DNA from: Mesorhizobium sp. YC-39 | GTDB taxonomy: Bacteria; Pseudomonadota; Alphaproteobacteria; Rhizobiales; Rhizobiaceae | DNA: 64,000 nt | Reading direction: 5' to 3' | Assembly: GCF_025753795.1 (NCBI RefSeq) | Contig: NZ_JAOWPS010000003.1 | Location: forward strand, 496,001 to 560,000 | In this document: positions 16,868-25,195 of the stretch, piece after piece | How the letters are laid out: every line of letters starts with the position of its first letter | Numbering within the stretch: the first letter of the stretch is position 1 | Made by a program: the position numbers and the translations under genes | Notes under the pieces: model-generated | Told to the model about the DNA's origin: nothing | Databases searched by the model: none | What the model saw: only the letters and a program-made list of their open reading frames with translations

Positions 16868-16975
16868 CGAGGACGGGTTCCATTGATCCTGGCGTCGCGA
16901 GCCCTGGTGGTGGACCACCCGGGCTCGCCCGCGCCACTTATCGTGCACCGGCATCAAAACTCGAAGGAGAATGAG

Positions 16976-17161
16976 ATGGGCTTTTTCGGCAAATATTTCT
17001 CCGGCCTCGGCGGCAAGAAGCCGGCAGAGAAAGAGAAGACCGGCGACATGCGCAAGGATACCGGGGCGGGTCCGGCGATAGCGGCCCACTCTAAGGACGC
17101 CAAGACATCGGCTGCCACAGGCCAAAATCCCACGGCCGCAAGGAAGAAGGCAGGTAATTGA
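16976..17161 (+). CDS. Small lysine/alanine-rich protein
   Basis: 61 residues: an amphipathic start (GFFGKYFSGLGGKKPAEKEK) and a disordered K/A/T tail. AAGGAGA precedes the ATG. Probably follows the DUF892 gene on the same transcript, 108 bases after its stop. No family recognised. Confidence 0.55.
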   Translation: MGFFGKYFSGLGGKKPAEKEKTGDMRKDTGAGPAIAAHSKDAKTSAATGQNPTAARKKAGN

Positions 17162-17240
17162 TGAGGTCGGGAGGTTCGCCGGCGAATTAGGCACCGATCG
17201 AGAGACGTCAAACAAGAAGCAAGACGACGGCAGATAAAGC

Positions 17241-18329
17241 TCACGCGACCTGCGAAAGAACCGCTCCATCCAGGTCGCATTTGGCAATGCCATAGCGCCA
17301 ACGATGGTTCGTGCCTTCGCGCCTGCATTGATAGAACAAGGTCAGTTCACGCCCTTCGATGATAACGGTCGAGTGTCCATTTTCTCCAGGCTCGCCGGGT
17401 TCAAGCACCGGACCGAAAGTGCGATACGGCCCTTCAACGCGGTCGGCGATAGCGAAGAAGACGCGCTGTCGGCTGCCGCGAGGGCCATCAGGCAGGAAGC
17501 ACGTTGCGTTCAGCAGGATTCGCGCATCCGGCAACTCGACTAGCTGGGCCCCTTCGATACCCCATTCATAGTCAGGGTGCTGGCGCGGATTGTGGTGTGG
17601 CAATTCTGTGTGGTCGAGAATCTTGCCTACGCGCTTCCATGGTCCAAACCAGGAGTCTGACTGGCTGCGTGCAAGATAGACGTCCGGCTGCGGCACCTTT
17701 GTAAATTTCGGCATGCCCGAATAGACGATGTAACGCTTGCCGCCGATGATCGCTGGATGCGGGTCGTAGATCCCGTCTTCATCGGTGCCTGGCAAGGCCA
17801 GAATCGCCGAACTGACAAGGACCCAATGAAACCCATCATTGGAAACAACATGCTCACAACGGCCGCCCGACTTCATGAATTCGGTTTGAATGAACATATG
17901 AAAGACGCCGCTTTCATGGATGACGCCGGGAGCGGCTACGCCCGACCCGCTAACCGGCAGGACGATGGGCCCGTGTTCCGTCCATGGACCATAGAGATCA
18001 GCTGCGGTGGCGTGAAGAATTCTCCAGGTTTCGCTGGCAACGGTGCCGCTCGAGCCGAACATGTGCCAAAGCTTCCCGTCGAAGACAGGACAGGGATCTT
18101 TCACATCATCCACAGCGGCTGGATGAAACAGTGGAAAAACGTTCGATTCAAAGTTGATCGACATCGGTTCACCCAATCGCTGTCCGGCACCAATTCGCTG
18201 TCCAATTCCTATGCGAGGCGCCTGACTCGTTTCATCGGCTGTTAGCTTTGTAATAGCGTCGATTAACGCACGATTAACAATTGTTGCGCGCCCCTCGCGG
18301 TTGGGACGCTCGGCCCTGCCGATCGACAT
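17241..18329 (-). CDS. Five-bladed beta-propeller glycosidase (GH43/GH130-like)
   Basis: 362 residues. From about residue 56 it reads as repeated propeller blades: DDVKDPCPVFDGKLWHMFGS, HESGVFHMFIQTEF, DEDGIYDPHPAIIGGKRYIV, WGIEGAQLVELPDARILLNA and GHSTVIIEGRELTLFYQCRR. Acidic residues at blade starts (D in VKDP, D in IYDP, E in GIEGA) are candidate catalytic residues. The ATG at 18,329 has GGAGAG directly upstream; an internal ATG at 18,164 begins the conserved part but has a poor site, so the start is uncertain. It is divergent from the glycosyltransferase operon and probably acts in the same glycan pathway. Confidence 0.75.
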   Translation of the reverse strand: MSIGRAERPNREGRATIVNRALIDAITKLTADETSQAPRIGIGQRIGAGQRLGEPMSINFESNVFPLFHPAAVDDVKDPCPVFDGKLWHMFGSSGTVASETWRILHATAADLYGPWTEHGPIVLPVSGSGVAAPGVIHESGVFHMFIQTEFMKSGGRCEHVVSNDGFHWVLVSSAILALPGTDEDGIYDPHPAIIGGKRYIVYSGMPKFTKVPQPDVYLARSQSDSWFGPWKRVGKILDHTELPHHNPRQHPDYEWGIEGAQLVELPDARILLNATCFLPDGPRGSRQRVFFAIADRVEGPYRTFGPVLEPGEPGENGHSTVIIEGRELTLFYQCRREGTNHRWRYGIAKCDLDGAVLSQVA

Positions 18330-18374
18330 CTCTCTCCGGTCCGTGGGCATCGACCAGTGAATCGGATTCGTAGC

Positions 18375-18399
18375 GGAACGAGTTCCTTTTTGGAAAGTT
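18375..18399 (+). promoter_or_regulatory. EcfG-type promoter for the glycan operon
   Basis: GGAAC-N17-GTT in the divergent intergenic region. The GTT is 87 bases before the ATG at 18,487. The left box is part of a GGAAC-GA-GTTCC palindrome. Confidence 0.68.
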
Positions 18400-18486
18400 A
18401 GAGCCCTGGGTAATAAATCACAATTGAACGCTGTGATTAACATTTGTTGTACGAACGTCCACCGTTCCTGTCGAAAGGGCTTTAAA

Positions 18487-19659
18487 ATGGAAATCGCTGT
18501 CGGAAAATCAAACCTCAGAATATCGGCAGCAGATCCATCGACCATTCTGTGTTTATCGCATCTACGTTGGAATTTCGTACATCAACGACCCCAACACCTC
18601 CTCACTCTTGCTTCCAAGACGAAGAATATAGTCTATTTCGAGGAACCCATTTTTGAGGACGTCCCTCAAGCATTTATGCGTTCTAACAAGGTTTCGCCGA
18701 CTATCAGAGTCGTCACGCCGATCCTTCCCCTTGGAACAAGTCAGTTGCACGCAGACGCGGCCCAACGCCGGTTCCTCGACCTGCTAGTCGCCGCTATCCC
18801 CCAGGAGCGGCTGACCACCTGGTATTACACCCCTATGGCACTGCGTTTCAGCGACCATCTCCTTTGTGATGTGTGCGTCTACGACTGTATGGACGAGCTT
18901 TCGGCTTTCAAGGACGCGCCACCTGAACTCGTCGAGTTGGAACGGCAGCTGTTGGAACGTGCTGACGTCGTGTTTACGGGAGGCCAGAGCCTCTATGAAG
19001 CCAAACGAAGCATGCATCGAGCGATCTTTCCGTTTCCCAGCAGCATCGACTTCACGCACTTTCATCAGGCCAGAGGTCCAGGAACGGACCCGGTCGATCA
19101 GGAACATATACCGCATCCCCGGGTGGGCTATTTCGGCGTGATTGATGAGCGACTGGATGTCGACCTTGTTGCAAAGACGGCCTTGGCGATGCCTGACGTC
19201 CACTTCGTCATGATCGGACCGGTGGTCAAGATAGATCCCGCTGGTCTTCCTGCCGCAGACAATCTGCATTGGCTGGGTGGGAAGGATTACGCTGACCTGC
19301 CCCAGTACCTCAGGCATTGGGACGTCGGATGGATGCCCTTCGCCCTGAATGCAGCCACCCGCTACATCAGTCCAACCAAAACACCAGAATTTCTTGCTGC
19401 GGGCGTGCCGCTTGCTTCAACCGCGGTCGTGGACGTCGTGCGGACCTATGGCGCCGAAGGTCTGGTGGACATCGTGGACGCCGATGACGTTGAGCTGACA
19501 CTTCGGTCGGTTTTGGCTCGACCTCGCGACCACGTGTTGACGCAGGTGGATGCCTATCTGTTGGACATGTCGTGGGAGAGAACGTGGGCTGGAATGGCGG
19601 CTCGCATCCAGCAAGCTCGCTCGACCAAAAACGTATTGCCGTTTCGGCGGAGCGCCTGA
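18487..19659 (+). CDS. Glycosyltransferase (GT-B fold, GT4-like)
   Basis: 390 residues. The N-terminal half (LSHLRWNFVHQRPQHLLTLA) is the 'rpqhl' opening of GT-B enzymes that act next to UDP-galactopyranose mutase; the C-terminal half has the nucleotide-sugar binding part HWLGGKDYADLPQYLRHWDV and SPTKTPEFLAAGVPLASTAV with the acidic Glu. Probably transfers galactofuranose or another hexose onto a surface glycan at the cytosolic membrane face. The next gene begins two bases after its stop, so the pair is tightly coupled. Confidence 0.85.
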   Translation: MEIAVGKSNLRISAADPSTILCLSHLRWNFVHQRPQHLLTLASKTKNIVYFEEPIFEDVPQAFMRSNKVSPTIRVVTPILPLGTSQLHADAAQRRFLDLLVAAIPQERLTTWYYTPMALRFSDHLLCDVCVYDCMDELSAFKDAPPELVELERQLLERADVVFTGGQSLYEAKRSMHRAIFPFPSSIDFTHFHQARGPGTDPVDQEHIPHPRVGYFGVIDERLDVDLVAKTALAMPDVHFVMIGPVVKIDPAGLPAADNLHWLGGKDYADLPQYLRHWDVGWMPFALNAATRYISPTKTPEFLAAGVPLASTAVVDVVRTYGAEGLVDIVDADDVELTLRSVLARPRDHVLTQVDAYLLDMSWERTWAGMAARIQQARSTKNVLPFRRSA

Positions 19660-19661
19660 CC

Positions 19662-20795
19662 ATGTTCGACTGGTTGATCGTCGGTGCCGGTTTCGCCGGC
19701 AGTGTGCTCGCGGAGCGCATCGCATCGCAGAGGAACGAAAGCGTTTTGCTAATCGACAGGCGGAGCCACATCGGCGGCAACGCCTATGACCGCTACAATG
19801 AGGCCGGAATTCTTGTTCATCAATACGGGCCCCACATCTTCCATACCAATGCTCAGTCGATTGTTGACTATCTCTCGCAGTTCACAGCGTGGCGGCCTTA
19901 CGAGCACCGTGTGCTGTCGTCGGTGGATGGGAAGCTCCTACCGATTCCGATCAATCTCGACACCATCAACAAGCTATACGATCTCGATTTGACATCGGAA
20001 CAACTCGAGCAGTTTTTCCTCTCCCACCGGGAGCCGGTGGATGAAGTGCGAACGGCCGAAGATGTAGTCGTAGGCACAGTCGGTAGGGAGCTCTACGAGA
20101 AATTCTTTCGTGGCTACACCAGGAAGCAGTGGGGTGTGGATCCGTCTCAATTGAATAAGTCGGTGACAGCTCGCGTCCCGACCCGCACCGATCGCGATGA
20201 CCGCTATTTCGGCGACAGTTTTCAGAGCATGCCGGCCGGCGGCTATACCCGCATGTTCCAGCGCATGGTCGACAACCCCAAAATCAAGATCATGCTGCAA
20301 ACCGACTACAGGGAGATCCGGGACAGGATTCCGTTTCGGCGCATGATTTATACGGGGCCGGTAGACGAATACTTTGACTGGAGTCTTGGTCGCCTGCCTT
20401 ACCGATCATTGAGGTTCGAGCATGTGACGCTTGATTGCGCCCAGTTCCAGCCCGTCGCTGTCGTCAACTTTCCGCAAGCGGAAGAGTACACCCGTATCAC
20501 GGAGTACAAACATCTTACGGGGCAGACGAGTCCTCAGACGAGCCTGACCTACGAATATCCGACCGACATCGGCGACCCATACTATCCCGTGCCGCGGGCT
20601 GAGAACGAGGCCCTCTACAAAAGATATGAAGCGCTGGCGCGAGCCACTGCCGACGTTTGGTTTGTAGGCCGACTGGCTACATATCGCTACTACAACATGG
20701 ATCAGGTGGTAGGTCAGGCGTTGGCGACCTTCGCTCGAATTCAGAAAAATTTGCCTGTAAGCAACGCGCTGCTCCGGGCTGAGGCCGCCGAGTGA
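19662..20795 (+). CDS. glf: UDP-galactopyranose mutase
   Basis: 377 residues. The FAD-binding Rossmann motif GAGFAGSVLAERIA starts at residue 8, followed by IDRRSHIGGNAYD; YGPHIFHTN, FFRGYTRKQWG and the C-terminal GRLATYRYYNMDQVVGQAL are the substrate and flavin-binding segments of the family. It converts UDP-galactopyranose to UDP-galactofuranose. Length matches bacterial enzymes (about 370-390). Last four bases overlap the GTG of the next gene. Confidence 0.95.
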   Translation: MFDWLIVGAGFAGSVLAERIASQRNESVLLIDRRSHIGGNAYDRYNEAGILVHQYGPHIFHTNAQSIVDYLSQFTAWRPYEHRVLSSVDGKLLPIPINLDTINKLYDLDLTSEQLEQFFLSHREPVDEVRTAEDVVVGTVGRELYEKFFRGYTRKQWGVDPSQLNKSVTARVPTRTDRDDRYFGDSFQSMPAGGYTRMFQRMVDNPKIKIMLQTDYREIRDRIPFRRMIYTGPVDEYFDWSLGRLPYRSLRFEHVTLDCAQFQPVAVVNFPQAEEYTRITEYKHLTGQTSPQTSLTYEYPTDIGDPYYPVPRAENEALYKRYEALARATADVWFVGRLATYRYYNMDQVVGQALATFARIQKNLPVSNALLRAEAAE

Positions 20796-22504
20796 ACAAT
20801 CCGCTCGAGATGTGGGGCGGCGTGGAATGCAGCCATGTCCGCACTCACGAGGCGGTGCGCAACCAGTTGGATGAAACAGGGCATGTAAACCGGATTGAGG
20901 ACCTCGATCTGATCGCTGGCCTCGGCATCCGAACGCTTCGCTACCCAGTGCTTTGGGAAATGGTTGAGCACACGTCGGGCTCCTACGACTGGAATTGGGT
21001 GGACAAGCGCCTGCTACACATCAGCGAACTCGGAATGCGACCAATAGCCGGGCTGATGCACCACGGAAGCGGTCCGACATGGACCCAAATCCTCGATCCC
21101 GACTTTCCCGAGATGCTCGCTCAATATGCAGGCCGAGTTGCACAACGCTATCCATGGATAGAGCTGTACACACCCATCAACGAGCCGCTCACGACTGCCC
21201 GCATTAGCGGGCTATACGGGCTGTGGTATCCGCATAGCACTGACGAGGCCACGTGCCTGCAGCTGACGGTCGCGCAATGCCGGGCGATAGCGCTGGCGAT
21301 GAAGGCGATCCACAAACATGTCCCGTCGGCTCGCCTTGTGCAGACAGAGGACGTCGGGCGTGTTTTTGCAACTCGGCGGCTCGCTTACCAAGCGGATCAT
21401 GAGAACCAACGCCGATGGCTGGCCCTGGATCTCTTGGCCGGCCGCGTCGATGGTAGGCATTCCTTCTACCGAAGGCTGTTGGATGCCGGGATTGATGGTC
21501 GACATTTGTCGGCTCTAGTCGAAGAGCCTTGCGTACCAGATGTCATCGGCATTGATTATTACCTGACCAGCGACCGAATGCTCGATGACAAGATAGATCG
21601 GTATCCCGACGAGCAAATAGGTGGAAACGGCATCGACAGGTATGTCGATATCGCCGCTGTTCGGTCCAACTGCCAAGATGATTCAGGCCTGGAGCAAAGG
21701 ATCAACGAACTCTGGAACCGCTATCACCTGCCCATCGCGGTAACGGAATTACACAACGGATCCACTCGCGACGAACAGGTGCGTTGGCTCGTCGATGGAT
21801 GGAATGCAGCGCAAGCAGCAAGAGACAGTGGGGTCGACATCTGTGCGGTCACGGCGTGGTCGCTTTTTGGCGCAGTCGATTGGAACTCGATGTTGCAGAA
21901 GCAGGATGGGTTCTATGAGAATGGTGCGTTCGACATACGCGCAGGAGTACCTCGGCCGACTGCTGTCGCCTATGCGATTACAGATCTCGCCAAGCATGGG
22001 TCTACCGATCATCCCATATTGGATCGCCCCGGTTGGTGGCGAGAAGAAAGCGCTTACGAGAACGGCGGGCGGCCACTCTTGTTGGTAGGATTTGGTCGAC
22101 TAATCTCAATCATCGAGGAACGCTGTTCCCTGAGAAGGCTGACGGTCTGCGCAGCAAGGCCAGACAACATTCAACCACTCCTTGCGAAACATGGCGCATG
22201 GGCAGCAATAGGAGTCGAAGAAGGTCACCCGGCACGCAGTGGCTCATCCGCTGCGCCCGTCAAGATTTCTTGCCGCTACCCCGATGGCGGGGATTTATTG
22301 CTGCAAAGTGACTACACACGCTCCCCTATCGAAGTGGCGAACGCAGTTCTGGATCTGATTATAGACGATCAGAGGGGCGCGTTTGAGTTGTTACACTACG
22401 GCCCTGGCAATCAGTATGAGCTGGTGCCTCTACCTGATGTGAATAGCGACGGACATTCTCGGAAAATAGCACGCAACGTCGGCTTTCTTTGCCAAGCTCG
22501 CTGA
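20792..22504 (+). CDS. Fusion of a family-1-like glycosidase and a sugar-nucleotide reductase-like domain
   Basis: 570 residues from a GTG that overlaps the glf stop. Residues about 1-410 form a (beta/alpha)8 glycosidase: RYPVLWEMVEH, YTPINEPLTTARISGLYGLW (acid Glu in NEP) and PIAVTELHNGSTRDEQVRWL (candidate nucleophile Glu in TELH), then AVTAWSLFGAVDWNSML. Residues about 425-570 look like a dTDP-4-dehydrorhamnose reductase-like tail, beginning RPLLLVGFGRL, but it is short and the reductase motifs are weak, so that half may be degenerate. Expected to act on the same galactofuranose glycan. This fused form beside glf is seen in some Rhizobiales. Confidence 0.75.
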   Translation: MNNPLEMWGGVECSHVRTHEAVRNQLDETGHVNRIEDLDLIAGLGIRTLRYPVLWEMVEHTSGSYDWNWVDKRLLHISELGMRPIAGLMHHGSGPTWTQILDPDFPEMLAQYAGRVAQRYPWIELYTPINEPLTTARISGLYGLWYPHSTDEATCLQLTVAQCRAIALAMKAIHKHVPSARLVQTEDVGRVFATRRLAYQADHENQRRWLALDLLAGRVDGRHSFYRRLLDAGIDGRHLSALVEEPCVPDVIGIDYYLTSDRMLDDKIDRYPDEQIGGNGIDRYVDIAAVRSNCQDDSGLEQRINELWNRYHLPIAVTELHNGSTRDEQVRWLVDGWNAAQAARDSGVDICAVTAWSLFGAVDWNSMLQKQDGFYENGAFDIRAGVPRPTAVAYAITDLAKHGSTDHPILDRPGWWREESAYENGGRPLLLVGFGRLISIIEERCSLRRLTVCAARPDNIQPLLAKHGAWAAIGVEEGHPARSGSSAAPVKISCRYPDGGDLLLQSDYTRSPIEVANAVLDLIIDDQRGAFELLHYGPGNQYELVPLPDVNSDGHSRKIARNVGFLCQAR

Positions 22505-22705
22505 AACAGCCTAGCGACGCTAGCGACGAAGGCGATCGAGTGCCAAATGCGAGCTGCCGTGGTCCCTCCTTTTAGTAACTTTGGATCAGCACAGCAGACA
22601 GCGACGAGCTCGGCAGCATCCGCACATGCAGGCCGCGTCGTCGAATTACCCGGTTAGACTCGGACAAAATGCATGTGGCCGATTCAAATGAAGAGTCGTC
22701 ACACT

Positions 22706-22730
22706 GGAACTCGGGCTCGCTCGTCACGTT
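22706..22730 (+). promoter_or_regulatory. EcfG-type promoter for the 63-residue gene at 22,756
   Basis: GGAAC-N17-GTT preceded by C at the GTT box. The GTT ends 25 bases before the ATG, so the ribosome binding site GGAGAG falls within the leader. Confidence 0.72.
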
Positions 22731-22755
22731 GACCCAGACCCGAATGGAGAGTGAT

Positions 22756-22947
22756 ATGGCCCATGACTTGTCCCCGAAACTTAGGGAACTTTCCGCTGGC
22801 CTGAAGACCAGGGCCAACGAGCTGACACAAGCCGGACAAGATGGCGATATCGCAAGGTTGATGTCGGGCATGGCTGCAACGTTGGATGCTTTACAGGTCC
22901 TCGCCGATGAAATCAGGACGCCGCGCTCAGGACCCTCCGAAGAATAG
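22756..22947 (+). CDS. Small helical protein of unknown function
   Basis: 63 residues, mostly one amphipathic helix pair (LRELSAGLKTRANELTQAGQ, MSGMAATLDALQVLADEIR). GGAGAG lies 6-9 bases before the ATG; an ATG 12 bases upstream is in frame but overlaps the binding site. No family recognised. Confidence 0.6.
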   Translation: MAHDLSPKLRELSAGLKTRANELTQAGQDGDIARLMSGMAATLDALQVLADEIRTPRSGPSEE

Positions 22948-23005
22948 ACTACTCAGATCAAACGCAAGCGGCTTAAACGCCAAGACCTTGTGCCATTGAG
23001 GAGAT

Positions 23006-23314
23006 ATGGTGATCCGACTGACCCGGGAGCAATGCCGCGCAGCACGGGGGCTGCTAGATTGGCCCCAAGCAAGGCTTGGGGCTAAATCGAATGTAAGTGA
23101 AGGAACAGTTCGGGATTTTGAAAACGGCAAGCGTGTTCCCACTCCCGATAAACTCGTCGCGATACAAACGGCATTTGAAACGGCAGGTGTCACTTTTTTT
23201 GGCAATGGCGAGACCGCTCAAGGAGGACCTGGAGTCCTCCTAAGGACGCTAATGGCTCCACGCACCCTCGTTCGGGATGGCGAAGCAGGTATTATCGAGA
23301 ACAGCGAAATGTAG
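23006..23314 (+). CDS. XRE-family helix-turn-helix regulator
   Basis: 102 residues with a Cro/CI-type domain (about 5-65): LTREQCRAARGLLDWPQARL, then SEGTVRDFENGKRVPTPDKL, and VTFFGNGE. The 'RAARGLLDWSQ...LA...V...T+..FE.G+R.P' pattern is the common alphaproteobacterial short XRE type. GGAG lies 4-7 bases before the tandem ATG-GTG start. Target unknown. Confidence 0.85.
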   Translation: MVIRLTREQCRAARGLLDWPQARLGAKSNVSEGTVRDFENGKRVPTPDKLVAIQTAFETAGVTFFGNGETAQGGPGVLLRTLMAPRTLVRDGEAGIIENSEM

Positions 23315-23331
23315 TCTGGCTTTAGCTGCGG

Positions 23332-23640
23332 TCAGATCTGATTGTTGTAAGGCTCTTTCGTTCTCCCAACCATCTTCGCCAGCTCCGAAAATGACGGGAC
23401 GTCCGATTCGCCTTGTGCGTTGTTTGCGATCTGCAGTAGCCGGATCGGGAAGCAGATAGCATCGCGATTGGCTGGCGACATATCCTCAAAGGTCCGCTTG
23501 TCACCCGTAATTGAAGCCTCCACCTTTCGCAAAGCAGTATCGATGTCGTCGATCGAAAGCAGGCCTTTGTGGACCAGCACGTTATTGATCGAAGCGAAGG
23601 CCATCATCAGGCCTTCGAGTTGAAGGTTGGCGACGTTCAT
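23332..23640 (-). CDS. Conserved hypothetical protein
   Basis: 102 residues, helical and soluble (LEGLMMAFASINNVLVHKGL, IDDIDTALRKVEASI, NRDAICFPIRLLQIANNAQ). Its ATG overlaps the stop of the upstream gene by ATGA, indicating translational coupling. No family recognised. Confidence 0.65.
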   Translation of the reverse strand: MNVANLQLEGLMMAFASINNVLVHKGLLSIDDIDTALRKVEASITGDKRTFEDMSPANRDAICFPIRLLQIANNAQGESDVPSFSELAKMVGRTKEPYNNQI

Positions 23641-23864
23641 TGCCGGCTCTTTTCGCGGCTCGGCTTTGCCTGTCCTGGAGGGTTCTGACCATCTGACTGG
23701 TGCGTCTTGTCGTCCACCTCGTTGACCCGGCGCGTCAGTCCGACCCCGCTCTTGGGCTTCTTGTTGCCAGCTGCGTCCTGAGAGAACGCATCCGAAGGAT
23801 CGGCACCCGTTTTGGCGGGATATTTTGTTGCTCCGGTTTCGCGATGATTTTCATTGTCAGGCAT
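23637..23864 (-). CDS. Small hydrophilic protein, first gene of a stress pair
   Basis: 75 residues, rich in D, N, K, G and P without a hydrophobic core (DNENHRETGATKYPAKTGAD). GGGAGAA precedes the ATG, and the EcfG-type promoter at 23,892-23,916 lies 28 bases upstream. Probably intrinsically disordered. Confidence 0.65.
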   Translation of the reverse strand: MPDNENHRETGATKYPAKTGADPSDAFSQDAAGNKKPKSGVGLTRRVNEVDDKTHQSDGQNPPGQAKPSREKSRQ

Positions 23865-23891
23865 TTTCGATTCTCCCGTGGGATGATCGAT

Positions 23892-23916
23892 AACAGCCCG
23901 GCAAGCTGCGAGTTCC
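23892..23916 (-). promoter_or_regulatory. EcfG-type promoter, minus-strand half of a divergent pair
   Basis: GGAAC-N17-GTT reading leftwards toward the gene starting at 23,864. The plus-strand partner begins ten bases further right. Confidence 0.75.
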
Positions 23917-23925
23917 GCGTCATAT

Positions 23926-23950
23926 GGAACATTCCTTAGCGCCGGTCGTT
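23926..23950 (+). promoter_or_regulatory. EcfG-type promoter, plus-strand half of a divergent pair
   Basis: GGAAC-N17-GTT with C before the GTT; it ends 21 bases before the ATG at 23,972 and would drive three genes (to 24,791). Confidence 0.75.
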
Positions 23951-23971
23951 GGCCAGCGAAGGAGATAACGA

Positions 23972-24205
23972 ATGGCTAAGGTCAGAAATCTCAACAAAGC
24001 AATTGTTAAGGAGCCAGAGGTTGCCGGCGTCGAGATCGAGCGCAAAAGCCCAAAGGTCTATGAAGCCAGCGAAGCGCCGGTTGCCCCCAAAACCGCGGGT
24101 ACTCGGCCCAACCGCGAAAGCCCTCTTACAGAGCCTTTCCCAGCCAGACAGACCGCGGCTCGACCGGGGGCCGGCGAGACACCCCGTCCAACCGACAATC
24201 GCTGA
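23972..24205 (+). CDS. Small proline-rich protein
   Basis: 77 residues, low-complexity and charged (KAIVKEPEVAGVEIERKSPK, then RPNRESPLTEPFPARQ). AAGGAGA precedes the ATG. No hydrophobic segment; function unknown. Confidence 0.6.
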   Translation: MAKVRNLNKAIVKEPEVAGVEIERKSPKVYEASEAPVAPKTAGTRPNRESPLTEPFPARQTAARPGAGETPRPTDNR

Positions 24206-24213
24206 GAGTAGCC

Positions 24214-24369
24214 ATGCCGCCCAAACCAGATCCGACCGAACAACCGCCAGTGGACGCGCCAATCTGGACGCCAGACGTGCGTGAACCTGATCCCGATCTT
24301 CTTCCCGACGAGCAGCCCGTCCCAGATCCCGACGAGAACAGTGACCCTCCAATGAGAGCTCTCACATGA
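24214..24369 (+). CDS. 51-residue Pro/Asp-rich protein
   Basis: The product, PPKPDPTEQPPVDAPIWTPD at its start and rich in P and D throughout, has no hydrophobic segment. GAGAG precedes the ATG, it starts 8 bases after the previous stop, and its TGA overlaps the ATG of the GFA gene. The tight spacing on both sides argues that it is translated. Confidence 0.55.
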   Translation: MPPKPDPTEQPPVDAPIWTPDVREPDPDLLPDEQPVPDPDENSDPPMRALT

Positions 24370-24791
24370 GCGAAGATGACGTTCGCAACGGTGGCTGCCT
24401 TTGTGGAGCCGTTCGCTTCTCTGTTAAGGGCGCTCCGCTCCGCGTCGGGCTATGCCACTGTCATGATTGCCGGCGCACGAGCGGAAGCGCATTCAACTTC
24501 TTCGGGGTCTGGCCGCGATCTGCTTACCTAGGAACGGGTGAACTCAGTACGTTTGAAGGCCGAAGTTTTTGCCAAATTTGCGGATCTCGCGTGACATCCT
24601 TGCGGGATGACGAGGCGGAGATCATGCTCGGTGCTCTCGATCTTGCTCCCAGCGACATCGTTCCCGGCTATGAACTCTGGATCGATCGGCGCGAACCTTG
24701 GCTCATGGATGTGCAATGGGCTGAGCAGTTTGAACACGATCGAGAGGCCCAGTCATCGATCGCCCTCCTACCTCAACAGTCGGATACCTGA
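24366..24791 (+). CDS. GFA family (glutathione-dependent formaldehyde-activating-like) zinc protein
   Basis: 141 residues. The zinc-binding cysteines are all present: GGCLCGAVRFS, then CHCHDCRRTSGS and FCQICGSRV. The family binds two zinc ions; the original formaldehyde-glutathione activity is not established for most members. As third gene behind an EcfG-type promoter it may deal with reactive carbonyls in stressed cells (inference). Confidence 0.85.
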   Translation: MSEDDVRNGGCLCGAVRFSVKGAPLRVGLCHCHDCRRTSGSAFNFFGVWPRSAYLGTGELSTFEGRSFCQICGSRVTSLRDDEAEIMLGALDLAPSDIVPGYELWIDRREPWLMDVQWAEQFEHDREAQSSIALLPQQSDT

Positions 24792-24854
24792 CCCGGCGCC
24801 CGCGTGAGCTATTCGACCCGGACGTCTGGGTCCTGCGGCGATTGCGCTGTCGAC

Positions 24855-24879
24855 GGAACTTTTTCGGAGAAACGTAGTT
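24855..24879 (+). promoter_or_regulatory. EcfG-type promoter for the gene at 24,906
   Basis: GGAAC-N17-GTT, ending 26 bases before a TTG start. It supports the existence of the otherwise uncertain small gene that follows. Confidence 0.65.
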
Positions 24880-24905
24880 TGTGATGCGGCCGCGGGGATT
24901 TTCAG

Positions 24906-25154
24906 TTGGACACCTTCACCAGGATCGATACGCTGATCGAAATGAACAGCCGCGACGGCGTCGATGAAGCCAAATCGCTATTGTCCAGGTTCAAAGGCAA
25001 ATCAGAGGCACTCTCAAACGCTATCGACGAGTTCCTTCTTGATTTCATCACTCTGGTATTTCTGATCGAGAGCGGCGAAGAGGGATTTCAGACCTCCATT
25101 CGCAAGCTGGCACGGACCAGACTTTCGAAAATCAAGCTTCTAGTGGGTTCGTAG
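24906..25154 (+). CDS. Small helical protein of unknown function, TTG start
   Basis: 82 residues (DTFTRIDTLIEMNSRDGVDE, LLDFITLVFLIESGEEGF, RKLARTRLSKIKLL). GGGGA lies 9-12 bases before the TTG, and the EcfG-type promoter just upstream favours a real gene. It converges with the ligase gene, 41 bases apart. Confidence 0.5.
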   Translation: MDTFTRIDTLIEMNSRDGVDEAKSLLSRFKGKSEALSNAIDEFLLDFITLVFLIESGEEGFQTSIRKLARTRLSKIKLLVGS

Positions 25155-25195
25155 CCGCAGAGCGTCCATTCGTACCGCCGTCAATCGGCGTGCGT

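Noticed and set aside
16121..17293. 390-codon minus-strand ORF
   Set aside because: Runs antisense through the DUF892 gene and two others with good ribosome binding sites; no family.
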